DNA of 64,000 nucleotides, taken from NCBI RefSeq assembly GCF_923868895.1, contig NZ_OV350343.1, forward strand, positions 2,480,001 through 2,544,000, written 5' to 3'. Below the pieces are notes generated by a model. That model was not told the DNA's origin, ran no database searches, and saw only the letters and a list, made by a program, of their open reading frames with translations. Shown one piece after another: positions 34,038 through 43,437 of this stretch; position 1 is the first letter of the stretch, and every line of letters starts with the position of its first letter. The stretch is from Halomonas sp. TD01 (GTDB lineage Bacteria > Pseudomonadota > Gammaproteobacteria > Pseudomonadales > Halomonadaceae). The position numbers and the translations under genes were made by a program.

Positions 34038-34592
34038 ATGGGGAAAACTTTTTTAGGCGTACTGGCTGCTAGCGCAATGGCCAGTACACTGTTAGTGAGC
34101 ACGGCTGCCCAGGCAGATGATAAGGTGTTTGGTTGGGTTGAAAATGCTTCAATTGAGCCGTGGGGTATCGCCGTAAAAGCTAAACTAGACAGCGGAGCAC
34201 TGACCTCGTCATTAGATGCTCGCAATATTGAAATGTTTGAGAAAGATGGTGAGGAGTGGGTTCGATTTCGTCTGAAGCTCGAGGATCAAGAGAGCGGTGA
34301 AACGTTTAGTGATCAGATCGAGCGGCCTCTCTACCGAGAGCAAAAGGTGCGTGGCGCCGGTGGTCGTGATGAGCGTCCGGTGGTGCTAATGGACGTTTGC
34401 ATGGGCGACACAGTGTATGAAGAGCAATTTAGTCTGCGAGATCGTGAAGAGATGCTCTATCCGCTGCTCTTGGGGCGCCGCACTATTAGCCATTTAGGGT
34501 TATTAGATGTGCGCAATACCTTTCTTCAAACCCCTGAGTGTGGGGAAAACGCGGCCTACGTCCCCCACGACCCAGCAGATGAACAGTCCTAA
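34038..34592 (+). CDS. Exported retropepsin-like aspartic protease (ATP-dependent zinc protease family, PF05618)
   Basis: 184 residues with a signal peptide cleaved near AAQA-DDK (residue 27). VFGWVENASIEPWGIAVKAK leads to LDSGALTSSL, whose Asp-Ser-Gly-Ala replaces the retropepsin Asp-Thr-Gly-Ala, and LLGRRTI is the conserved hydrophobic-Gly motif after it. The family name 'zinc protease' is historical; the fold is pepsin-like. Substrate unknown; periplasmic. Confidence 0.85.
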   Translation: MGKTFLGVLAASAMASTLLVSTAAQADDKVFGWVENASIEPWGIAVKAKLDSGALTSSLDARNIEMFEKDGEEWVRFRLKLEDQESGETFSDQIERPLYREQKVRGAGGRDERPVVLMDVCMGDTVYEEQFSLRDREEMLYPLLLGRRTISHLGLLDVRNTFLQTPECGENAAYVPHDPADEQS

Positions 34593-34620
34593 TCACGCCA
34601 TTTGCTAGTTTAATCGGCGA

Positions 34621-35331
34621 TTAAAAAAGTCGCGATAACAGTGCGGTGACGGCAGTTTCCACTCGTAAGATGCGAGGGCCTAAATGCATGCCCTCGCAGC
34701 CTGCCTCTAGCAGTTTTTCAACTTCCCAGGGTATAAACCCGCCTTCTGGTCCAACAAGGAGCAGTATTTGTCCGTCAATGTTTCGTGGGCAGGCATTTGG
34801 CATGCCAGGGTGCGCCACCAAGCCGCGTCGGTCTTTTAGTTGCTCTGGTAACTGTTCTTCTAGAAAAGGGCGAAAGCCTTTGCACAACGTCACACTAGGC
34901 AATTGTGTGTCGCGCGCTTGCTCAAGACCCAATACTAAGTGATGGTGAATTTTTTCCGCACGGAGTTCTGGGGACTGCCAGTAGCTTTTTTCCACCCGTT
35001 TGGTGTGAAGCAGTGTAATATTTTTTACGCCAAGGGCCGTGACATGTTCTAAGGTACGTGCCAGCATCCTGGGCCGAGGAAGCGCCAATACTAAATGGAC
35101 TGGCAGGAGCGGCGGGGGCGGCTCATTTAGGCTTTCCAGTGTAAACGTTGCCTGAGTATTATGCAGTTCGATTAGCTGCGCTTTCCCCATCTGGCCGCCC
35201 TGCAGGCCGACGGTGAAGTGGTCTCCTACACAGGCGCGGTGTACCTCGCGTAAATGGGTGATACGTCGTGCGTCAGTAAGGTAAGCATAAGCTCCCTTCA
35301 CTTCGCTCGGGTCAAGCAGAATAAGATTCAT
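34621..35331 (-). CDS. rsmE: 16S rRNA (uracil-1498-N3)-methyltransferase
   Basis: A 236-residue SPOUT methyltransferase. An N-terminal PUA-like domain (HLREVHRACVGDHFTV) is followed by the knotted SAM domain with LLVGPEGGFIPWEVEKLLEAGCE and LGPRILRVETAVTALLS. It modifies U1498 in the 30S decoding region. It is divergent from phaR. Confidence 0.93.
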   Translation of the reverse strand: MNLILLDPSEVKGAYAYLTDARRITHLREVHRACVGDHFTVGLQGGQMGKAQLIELHNTQATFTLESLNEPPPPLLPVHLVLALPRPRMLARTLEHVTALGVKNITLLHTKRVEKSYWQSPELRAEKIHHHLVLGLEQARDTQLPSVTLCKGFRPFLEEQLPEQLKDRRGLVAHPGMPNACPRNIDGQILLLVGPEGGFIPWEVEKLLEAGCEGMHLGPRILRVETAVTALLSRLF

Positions 35332-35465
35332 GATTGTCGTCTATTGGTCATAAGGAAGACACGCTTAATGGTACTAATCCGTTAAGCTGGCTTGCATAGG
35401 CGCATGTTGCAGGCACAATAGCAGCAACGGCGACAAAGCCTCTACCGCGTTTAAGGAGATGCGCT

Positions 35466-35930
35466 GTGCGCGTAATTCGCAAATATGCCAACCGTAGGTT
35501 ATACGATACTCAACAAAGTCGTTACGTGACGCTTGAGGATCTGCGGCGTTTGATCATCGAAGAAGAGCCCTTCCGCGTTGAGGATGCAAAAAGCGGTGAA
35601 GACCTAACACGGACCATTTTGCTGTCGATCATTATCGAACAAGAGCAGGCCGATAGTGAAGCCGAGGTTTTCTCCAATGATCTGCTCGCTCAGCTGATCC
35701 GTGTGTACGATATGTCATCGCCTTTACCGCTGGCACGTTATTTAGAGCAGGGTACCCAGCTTATGCTAGAGCAGCAAAAGCGCATGCAAAGCCAGTGGCA
35801 ACAAGCGATACGCCACTCTCCCATGGAGTTTATGCGCGAGCTGGCAGAAGAAAATATGCGTTTTTGGCAAAAAACGCTTAATCAGCCTAATCAAACAGAT
35901 GACGACGACACACCGGATAAAAGCACCTGA
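35466..35930 (+). CDS. phaR: Polyhydroxyalkanoate synthesis repressor PhaR
   Basis: 154 residues. RVIRKYANRRLYDTQQSRYV is the PHB/PHA accumulation regulator DNA-binding domain, followed by the PHB_acc helices. PhaR binds PHA granules and represses phasin and PHA genes. The start is GTG at 35466 with AAGGAG upstream. No phasin or PHA synthase lies in the window, so its targets are elsewhere. Confidence 0.93.
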   Translation: MRVIRKYANRRLYDTQQSRYVTLEDLRRLIIEEEPFRVEDAKSGEDLTRTILLSIIIEQEQADSEAEVFSNDLLAQLIRVYDMSSPLPLARYLEQGTQLMLEQQKRMQSQWQQAIRHSPMEFMRELAEENMRFWQKTLNQPNQTDDDDTPDKST

Positions 35931-36027
35931 AGTCGCTGGTTGAGTCGTTGTGGCATAATATTGCCGGATAACTTAATTACGCTCTCAGCTAATCTCAGCT
36001 ACGCACTCCCGTTTGAGAAGGATGATA

Positions 36028-37314
36028 ATGAACGTTTTAATGATAGGTGGCGGTGGCCGCGAGCATGCATTGGCTTGGAAACTAGCGCAGTCTAGTGACG
36101 TCGAGCAGGTGTTCGTAGCGCCAGGTAATGCAGGTACTGCCACCGAGCCTAAATTGACCAACGTGACTATTGAAGCAACAGATTTGGACGCGTTGGTTGC
36201 GTTTGCCCAGCGCGAGCAAGTGGCGCTGACAGTGGTGGGGCCAGAAGCGCCGTTAGTTGAAGGGATTGTCGATCGCTTTCACTCGGCGGGCCTAACAATT
36301 TTTGGCCCTTCTCAACGCGCTGCACAATTGGAAGGCTCTAAATCGTTTACTAAAGATTTTCTTGCACGTCACCAGATTCCTTCAGCTGCATATCAAACTT
36401 TTACGGCAGTAGAGCCTGCCTTGGCTTATTTAGCTGAAATGGGCGCACCTATCGTTATCAAAGCTGATGGCTTGGCGGCAGGTAAAGGCGTTATTGTGGC
36501 GATGAGTGAAGCTGAAGCTGAAGCGGCTATTCGCGATATGTTAGAGGCGAATGCGTTTGGCGATGCAGGTGCACGCGTTGTTATTGAAGAGTTCCTGGAA
36601 GGCGAAGAAGCTAGTTTTATCGTCATGGTCGATGGCGAAAATGTGGTGCCCATGGCAACTAGCCAAGACCACAAGCGTGCTTATGACGGCGACACTGGTC
36701 CCAATACGGGTGGTATGGGAGCCTACTCCCCAGCGCCGGTGGTAACGCCGGAGGTCGACGCGCGTATTATGGAGCAGGTTATTCTCCCTACCGTGCGCGG
36801 CATGGCAGAAGAGGGTAATGCATACACTGGCTTTTTGTATGCGGGCCTAATGATTGACACTGAAGGCAATCCTAAGGTTATTGAATATAATTGCCGTTTT
36901 GGTGACCCTGAAACTCAGCCGATCATGATGCGGTTAACGTCAGATTTAGCCGCGCTTTGTCTGGCTGGCGCTAAGGGTGAGCTTGCTGATAAGCAGTGTC
37001 AGTGGGACCCCCGCGCGGCAGTGGGTGTTGTGATGGCGGCAGGCGGCTATCCCGGCAGTTACCGCAAAGGCGATGTCATTCACGGTTTGGAACAGGCAGA
37101 GCAAGCGCAGTGCAAGGTATTTCATGCAGGTACTACACAGGCTGCTGACGGCAGTATCTTAACCGCAGGTGGGCGAGTGCTGTGTGTAACGGCATTAGGC
37201 AGCACGGTATCGGCTGCTCAACAGCAAGCATATCAGGGTGTCAAAGCGATTCACTGGGAGGGCGCTGAGTTCCGCCGTGATATCGCTTTCCGTGCTATCG
37301 CCCGGGAAAAATAG
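36028..37314 (+). CDS. purD: Phosphoribosylamine--glycine ligase
   Basis: A 428-residue ATP-grasp enzyme making GAR, the second step of purine synthesis. MNVLMIGGGGREHALAWKL begins it; KADGLAAGKGV, DGDTGPNTGGMGAYSP and EYNCRFGDPETQ are family signatures. The ATG at 36028 is chosen over upstream TTG/ATG codons because GAGAAGGA is correctly spaced and family proteins start here. purH is not adjacent. Confidence 0.95.
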   Translation: MNVLMIGGGGREHALAWKLAQSSDVEQVFVAPGNAGTATEPKLTNVTIEATDLDALVAFAQREQVALTVVGPEAPLVEGIVDRFHSAGLTIFGPSQRAAQLEGSKSFTKDFLARHQIPSAAYQTFTAVEPALAYLAEMGAPIVIKADGLAAGKGVIVAMSEAEAEAAIRDMLEANAFGDAGARVVIEEFLEGEEASFIVMVDGENVVPMATSQDHKRAYDGDTGPNTGGMGAYSPAPVVTPEVDARIMEQVILPTVRGMAEEGNAYTGFLYAGLMIDTEGNPKVIEYNCRFGDPETQPIMMRLTSDLAALCLAGAKGELADKQCQWDPRAAVGVVMAAGGYPGSYRKGDVIHGLEQAEQAQCKVFHAGTTQAADGSILTAGGRVLCVTALGSTVSAAQQQAYQGVKAIHWEGAEFRRDIAFRAIAREK

Positions 37315-37366
37315 TGATCAGCGGTGATCCCGCTGGCGCTGAACCATCACCGACAAGGAGCTAGGC

Positions 37367-37819
37367 ATGGAGCGTGTCACGCTGGATTTCCCCACGGCAG
37401 CAATTATTCATCGGCACCCTTTGACGGTGCGCGTCACGGATATGAATTACGGCCGCCACCTGGGGCATGATGCTTTGGTATCGCTGCTACATGAAGCCCG
37501 CGTGCATGCGTTCGCTGCGCTAGGTTTGCCTGAGTGGGACATGAAAGGGTACCCGAGTGTTGTTGTCGACTTAGCGGTTCAGTACCAGAGCGAGGCGCGA
37601 TGGCCAGATGCTTTAATGATTGAAACCGCTGTCCCTGAGCCACAAGGCAAAGCGTTGGCGGTTTATCAGCGTATTTGTCATGCAGAAACCGGTAAGGTGG
37701 TGGCAACGGCTCGGGTTAACCAACTTCTTTTAGACCTTTCTTCAGGGCGGCCTGTCAAAGTGCCTGATGACGTTGTGCAGGCGATAGCTCGGGCGATAGC
37801 TCAGGAGAGAGGTGCTTAA
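37367..37819 (+). CDS. Acyl-CoA thioesterase (4HBT hot-dog family)
   Basis: 150 residues. The conserved N-terminus VRVTDMNYGRHLGHDALVSL carries the active-site Asp/His region of 4-hydroxybenzoyl-CoA thioesterase-like hot-dog proteins, and VVVDLAVQYQSEARWPD follows. It likely hydrolyses acyl-CoA thioesters in the cytoplasm; the acyl chain is unknown. AAGGAGC precedes the ATG; its stop overlaps the next start (TAATG). Confidence 0.85.
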   Translation: MERVTLDFPTAAIIHRHPLTVRVTDMNYGRHLGHDALVSLLHEARVHAFAALGLPEWDMKGYPSVVVDLAVQYQSEARWPDALMIETAVPEPQGKALAVYQRICHAETGKVVATARVNQLLLDLSSGRPVKVPDDVVQAIARAIAQERGA

Positions 37820-38691
37820 TGTCGCGGGAATATCCAATAATTGCCATCACAGGTTCTTCAGGTGCGGGTACCACCACGGTGCGTCGCAGCTTTGAGCGCA
37901 TGTTTCTGCGTGAAGATGTGCACGCTGCCATGGTGGACGGCGATGCCTTTCACCGCTATACCCGTGATGATCTACAGCGGATTTTCCGTGATGAGCCCGA
38001 GCGCAAAGATGAGCTTTCTCACTTTGCAGTAGAAGCCAATCTGCTCGACCGGCTTGAAGGGCTCTTTATTGAGTACGGTGAACATGGAGCGGGTACGTTC
38101 CGTCACTATATTCATGCAGAAGATAAGCAAAAAATTGAGGCGGGTTATCGGGTAGGGACGTTCACCGAGTGGCAGTCGCTACCTTGTGGTACTGATCTAC
38201 TCTTTTACGAAGGGCTGCATGGCGGCTTGGTGACACAAGAGTATGATATTGCTCGTCACGTAGATTTATTAGTGGGTGTTGCGCCGACCATGAATCTTGA
38301 ATGGATTCAAAAAATTGATCGTGATACCAAGCTGCGCGGATATTCCCAGGAAGCGGTTATCGATACCATATTAGGGCGCATGGATGATTACGTGCGCTAC
38401 ATTCAGCCGCAGTTCTCCCGTACCCATATTAATTTCCAGCGTGTGCCCACCGTCGATACGTCGAACCCCTTTGAGGTTCAGGATATCCCTACTGATGCGG
38501 AATCGTTTGTGGTGATTCGCTTTAGAGATCCATCGACCGTGGATTTTCCTTGGCTATTGGCGATGATAAAAGATTCATTTATGACTCGTCCGCACACGTT
38601 GGTTGTGCCAGGTGCGCGGATGTCGCTAGCGATGGAGCTGATTTTAGCGCCTCTGGTTCGCCATTTGCTTTCCCAGCGCCGTTTTCGCTAG
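37819..38691 (+). CDS. prkB: Phosphoribulokinase-like P-loop kinase
   Basis: 290 residues with the P-loop GSSGAGTTTVRRSF, MVDGDAFHRYTRDD, and FYEGLHGGLV. It matches the bacterial phosphoribulokinase family, including PrkB-type proteins in heterotrophs that have no RuBisCO. No Calvin-cycle gene is nearby, so a role in carbon fixation is not implied; the true substrate may differ. Coupled to the thioesterase by a 1-base overlap. Confidence 0.88.
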   Translation: MSREYPIIAITGSSGAGTTTVRRSFERMFLREDVHAAMVDGDAFHRYTRDDLQRIFRDEPERKDELSHFAVEANLLDRLEGLFIEYGEHGAGTFRHYIHAEDKQKIEAGYRVGTFTEWQSLPCGTDLLFYEGLHGGLVTQEYDIARHVDLLVGVAPTMNLEWIQKIDRDTKLRGYSQEAVIDTILGRMDDYVRYIQPQFSRTHINFQRVPTVDTSNPFEVQDIPTDAESFVVIRFRDPSTVDFPWLLAMIKDSFMTRPHTLVVPGARMSLAMELILAPLVRHLLSQRRFR

Positions 38692-38734
38692 CTAGTTAGC
38701 ATGTTTCGCTACTTACAAAAATGAAGGAGGCCGT

Positions 38735-39076
38735 ATGGATTGCCTGTTTTGCAAAATTATAAACCGCGAAATTCCTGCAGATATTGTGTTTGAAGATGAG
38801 CATGTGTTGGCGTTCAATGACATTAATCCTCAGGCGCCAACGCATCAGTTGATCATTCCTAAAAAGCATATTGCTACGCTTAACGATATTGCCCCAGAAG
38901 ACTTAGCACTGGTTGGGCGTTTACAGCATACTGCTGCACAACTGGCTAAGCAGCAAGGCTTCGCAGAAGACGGTTATCGTGTGGTGATGAATTGCAACGA
39001 AATGGGTGGCCAAACCGTTTACCATATTCACATGCATTTGATGGGTGGACGGCAGTTTACTTGGCCTGCAGGCTGA
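38735..39076 (+). CDS. hinT: Histidine triad (HIT) nucleotide-binding protein
   Basis: 113 residues, HinT-like: CLFCKIINREIPADIVFED at the start, and the triad HIHMHLMGG near the end, whose central His attacks AMP-linked phosphoramidates. Soluble and usually a homodimer. AAGGAGG precedes the ATG. Confidence 0.95.
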   Translation: MDCLFCKIINREIPADIVFEDEHVLAFNDINPQAPTHQLIIPKKHIATLNDIAPEDLALVGRLQHTAAQLAKQQGFAEDGYRVVMNCNEMGGQTVYHIHMHLMGGRQFTWPAG

Positions 39077-39110
39077 TAGAGGCGGAATGCCGAATTATGC
39101 GCGCATACCT

Positions 39111-39148
39111 AAACGCATAAAGCCCCTATCAAGGGGCTTTATGCGTTT
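39111..39148. terminator. Bidirectional terminator between hinT and ettA
   Basis: A perfect 17-bp stem, AAACGCATAAAGCCCCT with its inverse, around loop ATCA. Outer A/T pairs place a short T-run on either strand. The two flanking genes converge on it. Confidence 0.85.
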
Positions 39149-39172
39149 CTAGCGGTGTGGCTACGATGCTGA

Positions 39173-40834
39173 TTAGGCGTCGATGCGCTTATACTTCATC
39201 CGCTTAGGCGTGTCGTTACCCACGCGTTTTTTGTGGTCTTCTTCGTATTCGGTGTAGTTACCATCGAAGAAGACGACTTCTGAATCGCCTTCAAAGGCGA
39301 GGATGTGCGTAGCGATACGGTCGAGGAACCAACGGTCGTGAGAGATCACCATTGCGCAGCCTGGGAAGGCCAGCAGCGCTTCTTCCAAGGCGCGTAGGGT
39401 CTCAATGTCCAGATCATTTGAAGGTTCATCTAACAACAGTACGTTCGCGCCTTGCTTCAGCGTTTGGGCAAGCTGAAGGCGACCGCGTTCACCACCAGAA
39501 AGCTGGTCTAGACGTTTCTGCTGATCGTTGCCCTTAAAGTTAAAGCGACCAACATAGGCGCGCGAAGAAACTTCATAGCCGTTAATGTTTAGAATATCCT
39601 GCCCGTCAGAGACAGCTTCCCAAACAGTTTGCTTGTCGTCTAGCGCATCACGTAGCTGCTCAACATAGGCGATATCGACAGTCTCGCCAATCACTACTTC
39701 GCCAGCATCCGGCTGTTCTTGGCCGGTAACTAGTTTGAACAGTGTCGATTTACCGGCACCGTTACCGCCCACGATCCCTACAATCGCCCCTTGAGGAATG
39801 GTAAAAGAGAGATCCTGGTAGAGTAGTTTGTCATCAAATCGTTTGGTCACGTTATGGAACTCGATGACCTTGTCACCCAGGCGCGGGCCAGGTGGAATAT
39901 AGATCTCGTTCGTTTCATTACGCTTTTGGAAATCGCCAGACTGCATCTCTTCAAAGCGATTAAGGCGCGCCTTGCTCTTTGCTTGGCGTCCTTTGGTGTT
40001 ACTGCGTACCCACTCAAGCTCTTGCTTGATGGCTTTCTGACGCGATACTTCCTGTTTGGCTTCCTGGTTCAGGCGTTGCTCTTTCTGCTCCAACCACTGA
40101 GAGTAGTTGCCTTCAAAGGGAATGCCCTGGCCGCGGTCAAGCTCCAGAATCCATCCTGCAACGTTGTCTAGGAAGTAACGGTCGTGGGTAATGGCCACGA
40201 CGGTGCCGTTATAATCGTGCAAGAAGCGCTCTAGCCAAGCAACGGATTCAGCATCCAGGTGGTTAGTAGGCTCGTCGAGTAGGAGCATGTCGGGGCTTGA
40301 AAGCAGCAGGCGGCACAATGCCACACGGCGGCGCTCGCCCCCAGAGAGGTTGCCTACTTTGGCATCCCAAGGCGGCAGGCGCAGCGCTTCTGCAGCGACT
40401 TCCAGCTTGCGCTCGAGGTTATGCGCATCGGCGGCTTCAATAATGTTTTCAAGGCGTGCTTGTTCGCTTGCTAGGGCATCAAAATCTGCATCAGGCTCGG
40501 CATAAGCGGCATACACCGCATCCAGTTTTTCCTGGGCTTCTTTTATGGCGCCTAAGGCTTCTTCTACCGTATCGCGAACGTTCTTTTCGTCATCAAGCTG
40601 AGGCTCCTGGGGTAGGTAGCCCACATTAATGCCAGGCATCGGACGAGCTTCACCTTCAAACTCTTTATCGACACCGGCCATAATGCGTAGCAGTGTGGAT
40701 TTACCGGAACCGTTCAAGCCCAGCACGCCAATTTTGGCGCCAGGGAAGAACGATAGCGAAATATCCTTGAGAATTTGCTTTTTGGGCGGCACAACTTTGC
40801 CAACCCGGTTCATGGTGAATACGTATTGCGCCAT
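39173..40834 (-). CDS. ettA: Energy-dependent translational throttle protein EttA (ABC-F)
   Basis: 553 residues, standard EttA length. Two ABC modules: Walker A GLNGSGKSTL and GGNGAGKSTL, two LSGGERRR/LSGGERGR signatures, LLLDEPTNHLD and LLLDEPSNDLD, and an ABC-F linker in between (residues about 240-320). The C-terminal YTEYEEDHKKRVG is EttA-like. It binds the ribosomal E site and gates early elongation according to ATP/ADP ratio. No membrane domain. Confidence 0.95.
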   Translation of the reverse strand: MAQYVFTMNRVGKVVPPKKQILKDISLSFFPGAKIGVLGLNGSGKSTLLRIMAGVDKEFEGEARPMPGINVGYLPQEPQLDDEKNVRDTVEEALGAIKEAQEKLDAVYAAYAEPDADFDALASEQARLENIIEAADAHNLERKLEVAAEALRLPPWDAKVGNLSGGERRRVALCRLLLSSPDMLLLDEPTNHLDAESVAWLERFLHDYNGTVVAITHDRYFLDNVAGWILELDRGQGIPFEGNYSQWLEQKEQRLNQEAKQEVSRQKAIKQELEWVRSNTKGRQAKSKARLNRFEEMQSGDFQKRNETNEIYIPPGPRLGDKVIEFHNVTKRFDDKLLYQDLSFTIPQGAIVGIVGGNGAGKSTLFKLVTGQEQPDAGEVVIGETVDIAYVEQLRDALDDKQTVWEAVSDGQDILNINGYEVSSRAYVGRFNFKGNDQQKRLDQLSGGERGRLQLAQTLKQGANVLLLDEPSNDLDIETLRALEEALLAFPGCAMVISHDRWFLDRIATHILAFEGDSEVVFFDGNYTEYEEDHKKRVGNDTPKRMKYKRIDA

Positions 40835-41054
40835 GGAAATCCGTTAGGTTGTTGGAGAAAAGAGTCGCAGCTGTTTGCTGGCGTAGGGCTAAGATGATAG
40901 TGCTCAGCGCGGGTAAAGGCCAGAAGCGAAGAAGACAAGTCTTTTTGATATGTTGATCAGCAACCTAGTGAATGCTCCGCGCGCGGCAATTACTTTTAGT
41001 AATTAGGCGTCGTAACTAAGCTGCCAATCAATAAAAGCGGTTGAGGTGATGAGG
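40835..41054. other. Intergenic region upstream of ettA
   Basis: No ORF is supported. It contains AATTACT-TTT-AGTAATT (40988-41004), a perfect 7-bp inverted repeat, which may be the end of the PA3496-like gene's transcript region or an operator; no T-tail on either strand. Confidence 0.4.
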
Positions 41055-41267
41055 TTATTCCTCTTCATCCCAATCATCTTCAATAGCGCGCTGCAAACGG
41101 CGCTCCTCAAGCCATGCTTCTACTTGGCGGCGGGCGCGAAGCGTATCTGCTTTGCTGGGCTTGCTTTTACCGTAATGGTCATCGTTAACAGCGTCTAAGT
41201 TATCGAACTCATCAGCATCGATTACATCACTGGTATAAGATTCACGATTTAAGGGGTCACGGCTCAT
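41055..41267 (-). CDS. PA3496-like small acidic protein
   Basis: 70 residues, very acidic. The C-terminal helix RARRQVEAWLEERRLQRAIE followed by DDWDEEE resembles the PA3496 family of putative envelope-integrity proteins in Pseudomonas. The start at 41267 (MSRDPLNRESY) is supported by GGAGGG at seven bases; the open frame further upstream is Cys/Arg-rich and unlikely to be coding. Function unproven. Confidence 0.7.
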   Translation of the reverse strand: MSRDPLNRESYTSDVIDADEFDNLDAVNDDHYGKSKPSKADTLRARRQVEAWLEERRLQRAIEDDWDEEE

Positions 41268-41431
41268 GGTATGCCCTCCAACCCAAGCCGGCGCACCGGC
41301 ATCACAACGGCTTCTTCTTTCAATCGATAGCTGAAACAAGAAGCGCCTAGCGTTTTTATGCGCTTAGCCGCTATATACCGCCACTCAGGTTGAAGTTCAA
41401 GCCCCTACGGATGCTTTATTGACATTTTTAT

Positions 41432-41872
41432 TTATTCTGCCAGTTCTTGGCGCTTTTGAAGCGCTGCTAATGCTTGCTGTGCTTCTACGCGTTCAGTCAC
41501 ATCTTTTTGTACGCCGATGTAGTACATCAATTTATCAGCTTCGTCATAAACGGGTGTAATGGAGAGCTCGTTCCAGAACATGGTGCCGTCTTTGCGGTAA
41601 TTACGCAGCACTTCGCGAGAAGGGCGACCCTCTTTCAACGCTTCCCGGATAGAGGTCAGCGCATCTTGGTCACGGTCTTCATTTTGCAAAAAACGGCAGT
41701 CGCGATAAAGAATTTCATCTGCACTGTAGCCGGTGAGACGTTCGAACCCTTTGTTGACGTAGATAAGGATGTTTTCGTCGCCTTCTTGCTCTGCAACGAC
41801 GATGCCATCCTCGGAAGCGTCAACAATACGTTCGAGTAACTCAGGGCTGATCAAAGGAGATCGTTTCATCAA
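41432..41872 (-). CDS. Short LOV-domain blue-light photoreceptor
   Basis: 146 residues made of one LOV core with short flanking helices and no effector domain. YRDCRFLQNEDRDQ holds the photoactive Cys at residue 59; NEDRD, VLRNYRKDGTMFWNELSITP and IGVQKDV (Gln122) complete the flavin pocket. It closely recalls the short LOV proteins of Pseudomonas putida (PpSB1/PpSB2-LOV), which bind FMN and form a cysteinyl adduct under blue light. The C-terminal helix (EAQQALAALQKRQELAE) could dimerise. The output partner is not visible. ATG at 41872 or 41869. Confidence 0.9.
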   Translation of the reverse strand: MMKRSPLISPELLERIVDASEDGIVVAEQEGDENILIYVNKGFERLTGYSADEILYRDCRFLQNEDRDQDALTSIREALKEGRPSREVLRNYRKDGTMFWNELSITPVYDEADKLMYYIGVQKDVTERVEAQQALAALQKRQELAE

Positions 41873-42042
41873 TGGGTTCCTGTTGCTGCTCTCGTTCTTC
41901 CGTAGCTATGGCGCTGTCAATCAACGCGTAGCTAAGCGGCATTTCATGTTGCTTAATAAAGGTAGAATAGCAAAAACCCAGCTAATCACCGCTAATTACC
42001 TACCATCATGGCGAGCGTTGGGAAGCATTGCAATCGACAGCG

Positions 42043-43356
42043 CTATTCTGCCTCAGGTAACCGTTGGGCCGATAACATTGCGCAGAATGCTGTCCCCGCG
42101 AGTATTAACAGCAGCGGGGCGCTACCAAGCCACTGAGCCAACCCACCGATTATCCCGCCGACTACCAGCATCAATACGCCGGTTAAGGTGTTAGATAACG
42201 CAACATACAATGCGCGGTTCTCTTGAGTGGCAATATCGACCAAGTAGGTTTTACGGCCTAGTCGTACGCCGTGATGAACGATAACCAAAAGGGCGTAAAT
42301 AATCGCATAGGGCCAAACGCTTTGACTCCATGGGCCAGGTAGCCAAGCCAGACTTGCGCCCAGTAGGCAGCAAAAGACGGTGCCGATAGCCGCATCTCGC
42401 ATCACGCGGCGACTTGATTGGTCAGCTCGCTTTCCCCATACAGGGCTTGCCACCATCGCAGCAACGCCCGATACCACTACCAGCAGGCCAAGGCCGCCGA
42501 GGTTGGTGCCACTTTGCTGTTGGCCTAGCAGGGCTAAATAGGGCAGAGCGAGTGCGCTGGAGAGAAGCAGGGCACGAGCCAGATTGAAGTTTAGAAAATT
42601 GCGATCTTCTTTGAGTAAGGAAAGCCCTAACTTAATGCTATCCCATGCATTCTCCCCGCCTTCAACCGCGCCGGGCACTTCCGCGATACGTGCTGCACTC
42701 ACGGCATTGAGTAGCCATCCTGCAGCGGCAACAACCAGTAAGATAGCGAGTGCCACGTTGCCGGGTTGGTCGCCAAACCACATTAAAACACCACCAGCCA
42801 CCAAGGTTGCGGCGCCTGCTACACTGCCACTCCATCCCATCAGAATTCCACGGCGGCGCTTGGCGATAGTTTTACCCAGTACGTCTTTCGTTGCTATTGA
42901 TGAGAGTCCCCTCGCTAGCGATAGCAAAACTAGCGCGCTTAGTACCATCGCGCCCCCTAGGGAGCCGCTGCCCACTAGCGCTAACAGGGCTAGCGCTAAT
43001 GCCGCCAGCGCTTGTATCAGCGCGCCTGCTACCCATACCCATTTACGCGTTGGTTTTAAGCGAATAAAGCCAGCCACGAACAGTTGTGGTAACAGGGCTC
43101 CCGCTTCGCGGATGGGTACCAACAGACCAACCATCCATACTGGGGCGCCAATAATGCCCATTAACCAAGGCAATACTAAGCGGGCGCTGGAGAGTTCATC
43201 CGCGAGTTTATTGCCTAACGAGGCGCAAAGATGCAGAAAAAAATTACGCGGTTGTTCATGGCATGCCTCGTCGGCAATGTCATCGCACATTCGGCTGTCA
43301 TCATCACCTGTCAGCCACTCGTACACGCGGGTTTGAGAAACATGATGCTCGGCCAT
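42043..43356 (-). CDS. MFS transporter
   Basis: 437 residues with about twelve membrane helices after a soluble N-terminal 60 residues (MAEHHVSQTRVYEWLTGDDD). The loop GLVVVSGVAAMVASPVWGKRAD and GLSSIATKDVLGKTIAKRRRG are MFS-like. Substrate unknown. The start at 43356 has AAGGAG; the upstream 19 in-frame residues are not supported. Confidence 0.8.
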   Translation of the reverse strand: MAEHHVSQTRVYEWLTGDDDSRMCDDIADEACHEQPRNFFLHLCASLGNKLADELSSARLVLPWLMGIIGAPVWMVGLLVPIREAGALLPQLFVAGFIRLKPTRKWVWVAGALIQALAALALALLALVGSGSLGGAMVLSALVLLSLARGLSSIATKDVLGKTIAKRRRGILMGWSGSVAGAATLVAGGVLMWFGDQPGNVALAILLVVAAAGWLLNAVSAARIAEVPGAVEGGENAWDSIKLGLSLLKEDRNFLNFNLARALLLSSALALPYLALLGQQQSGTNLGGLGLLVVVSGVAAMVASPVWGKRADQSSRRVMRDAAIGTVFCCLLGASLAWLPGPWSQSVWPYAIIYALLVIVHHGVRLGRKTYLVDIATQENRALYVALSNTLTGVLMLVVGGIIGGLAQWLGSAPLLLILAGTAFCAMLSAQRLPEAE

Positions 43357-43437
43357 GGCGTCTCCTTGGCAGTTGCTAATATAAGGTGACAGAATGAAAA
43401 GCAAGGATGCCACATTAAAACGTTTAGGAACCCCTGT

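Noticed and set aside
37819..38691. Evidence of a Calvin cycle from the phosphoribulokinase-like gene
   Set aside because: No RuBisCO or other cycle genes are near, and PrkB-type kinases occur in heterotrophs.
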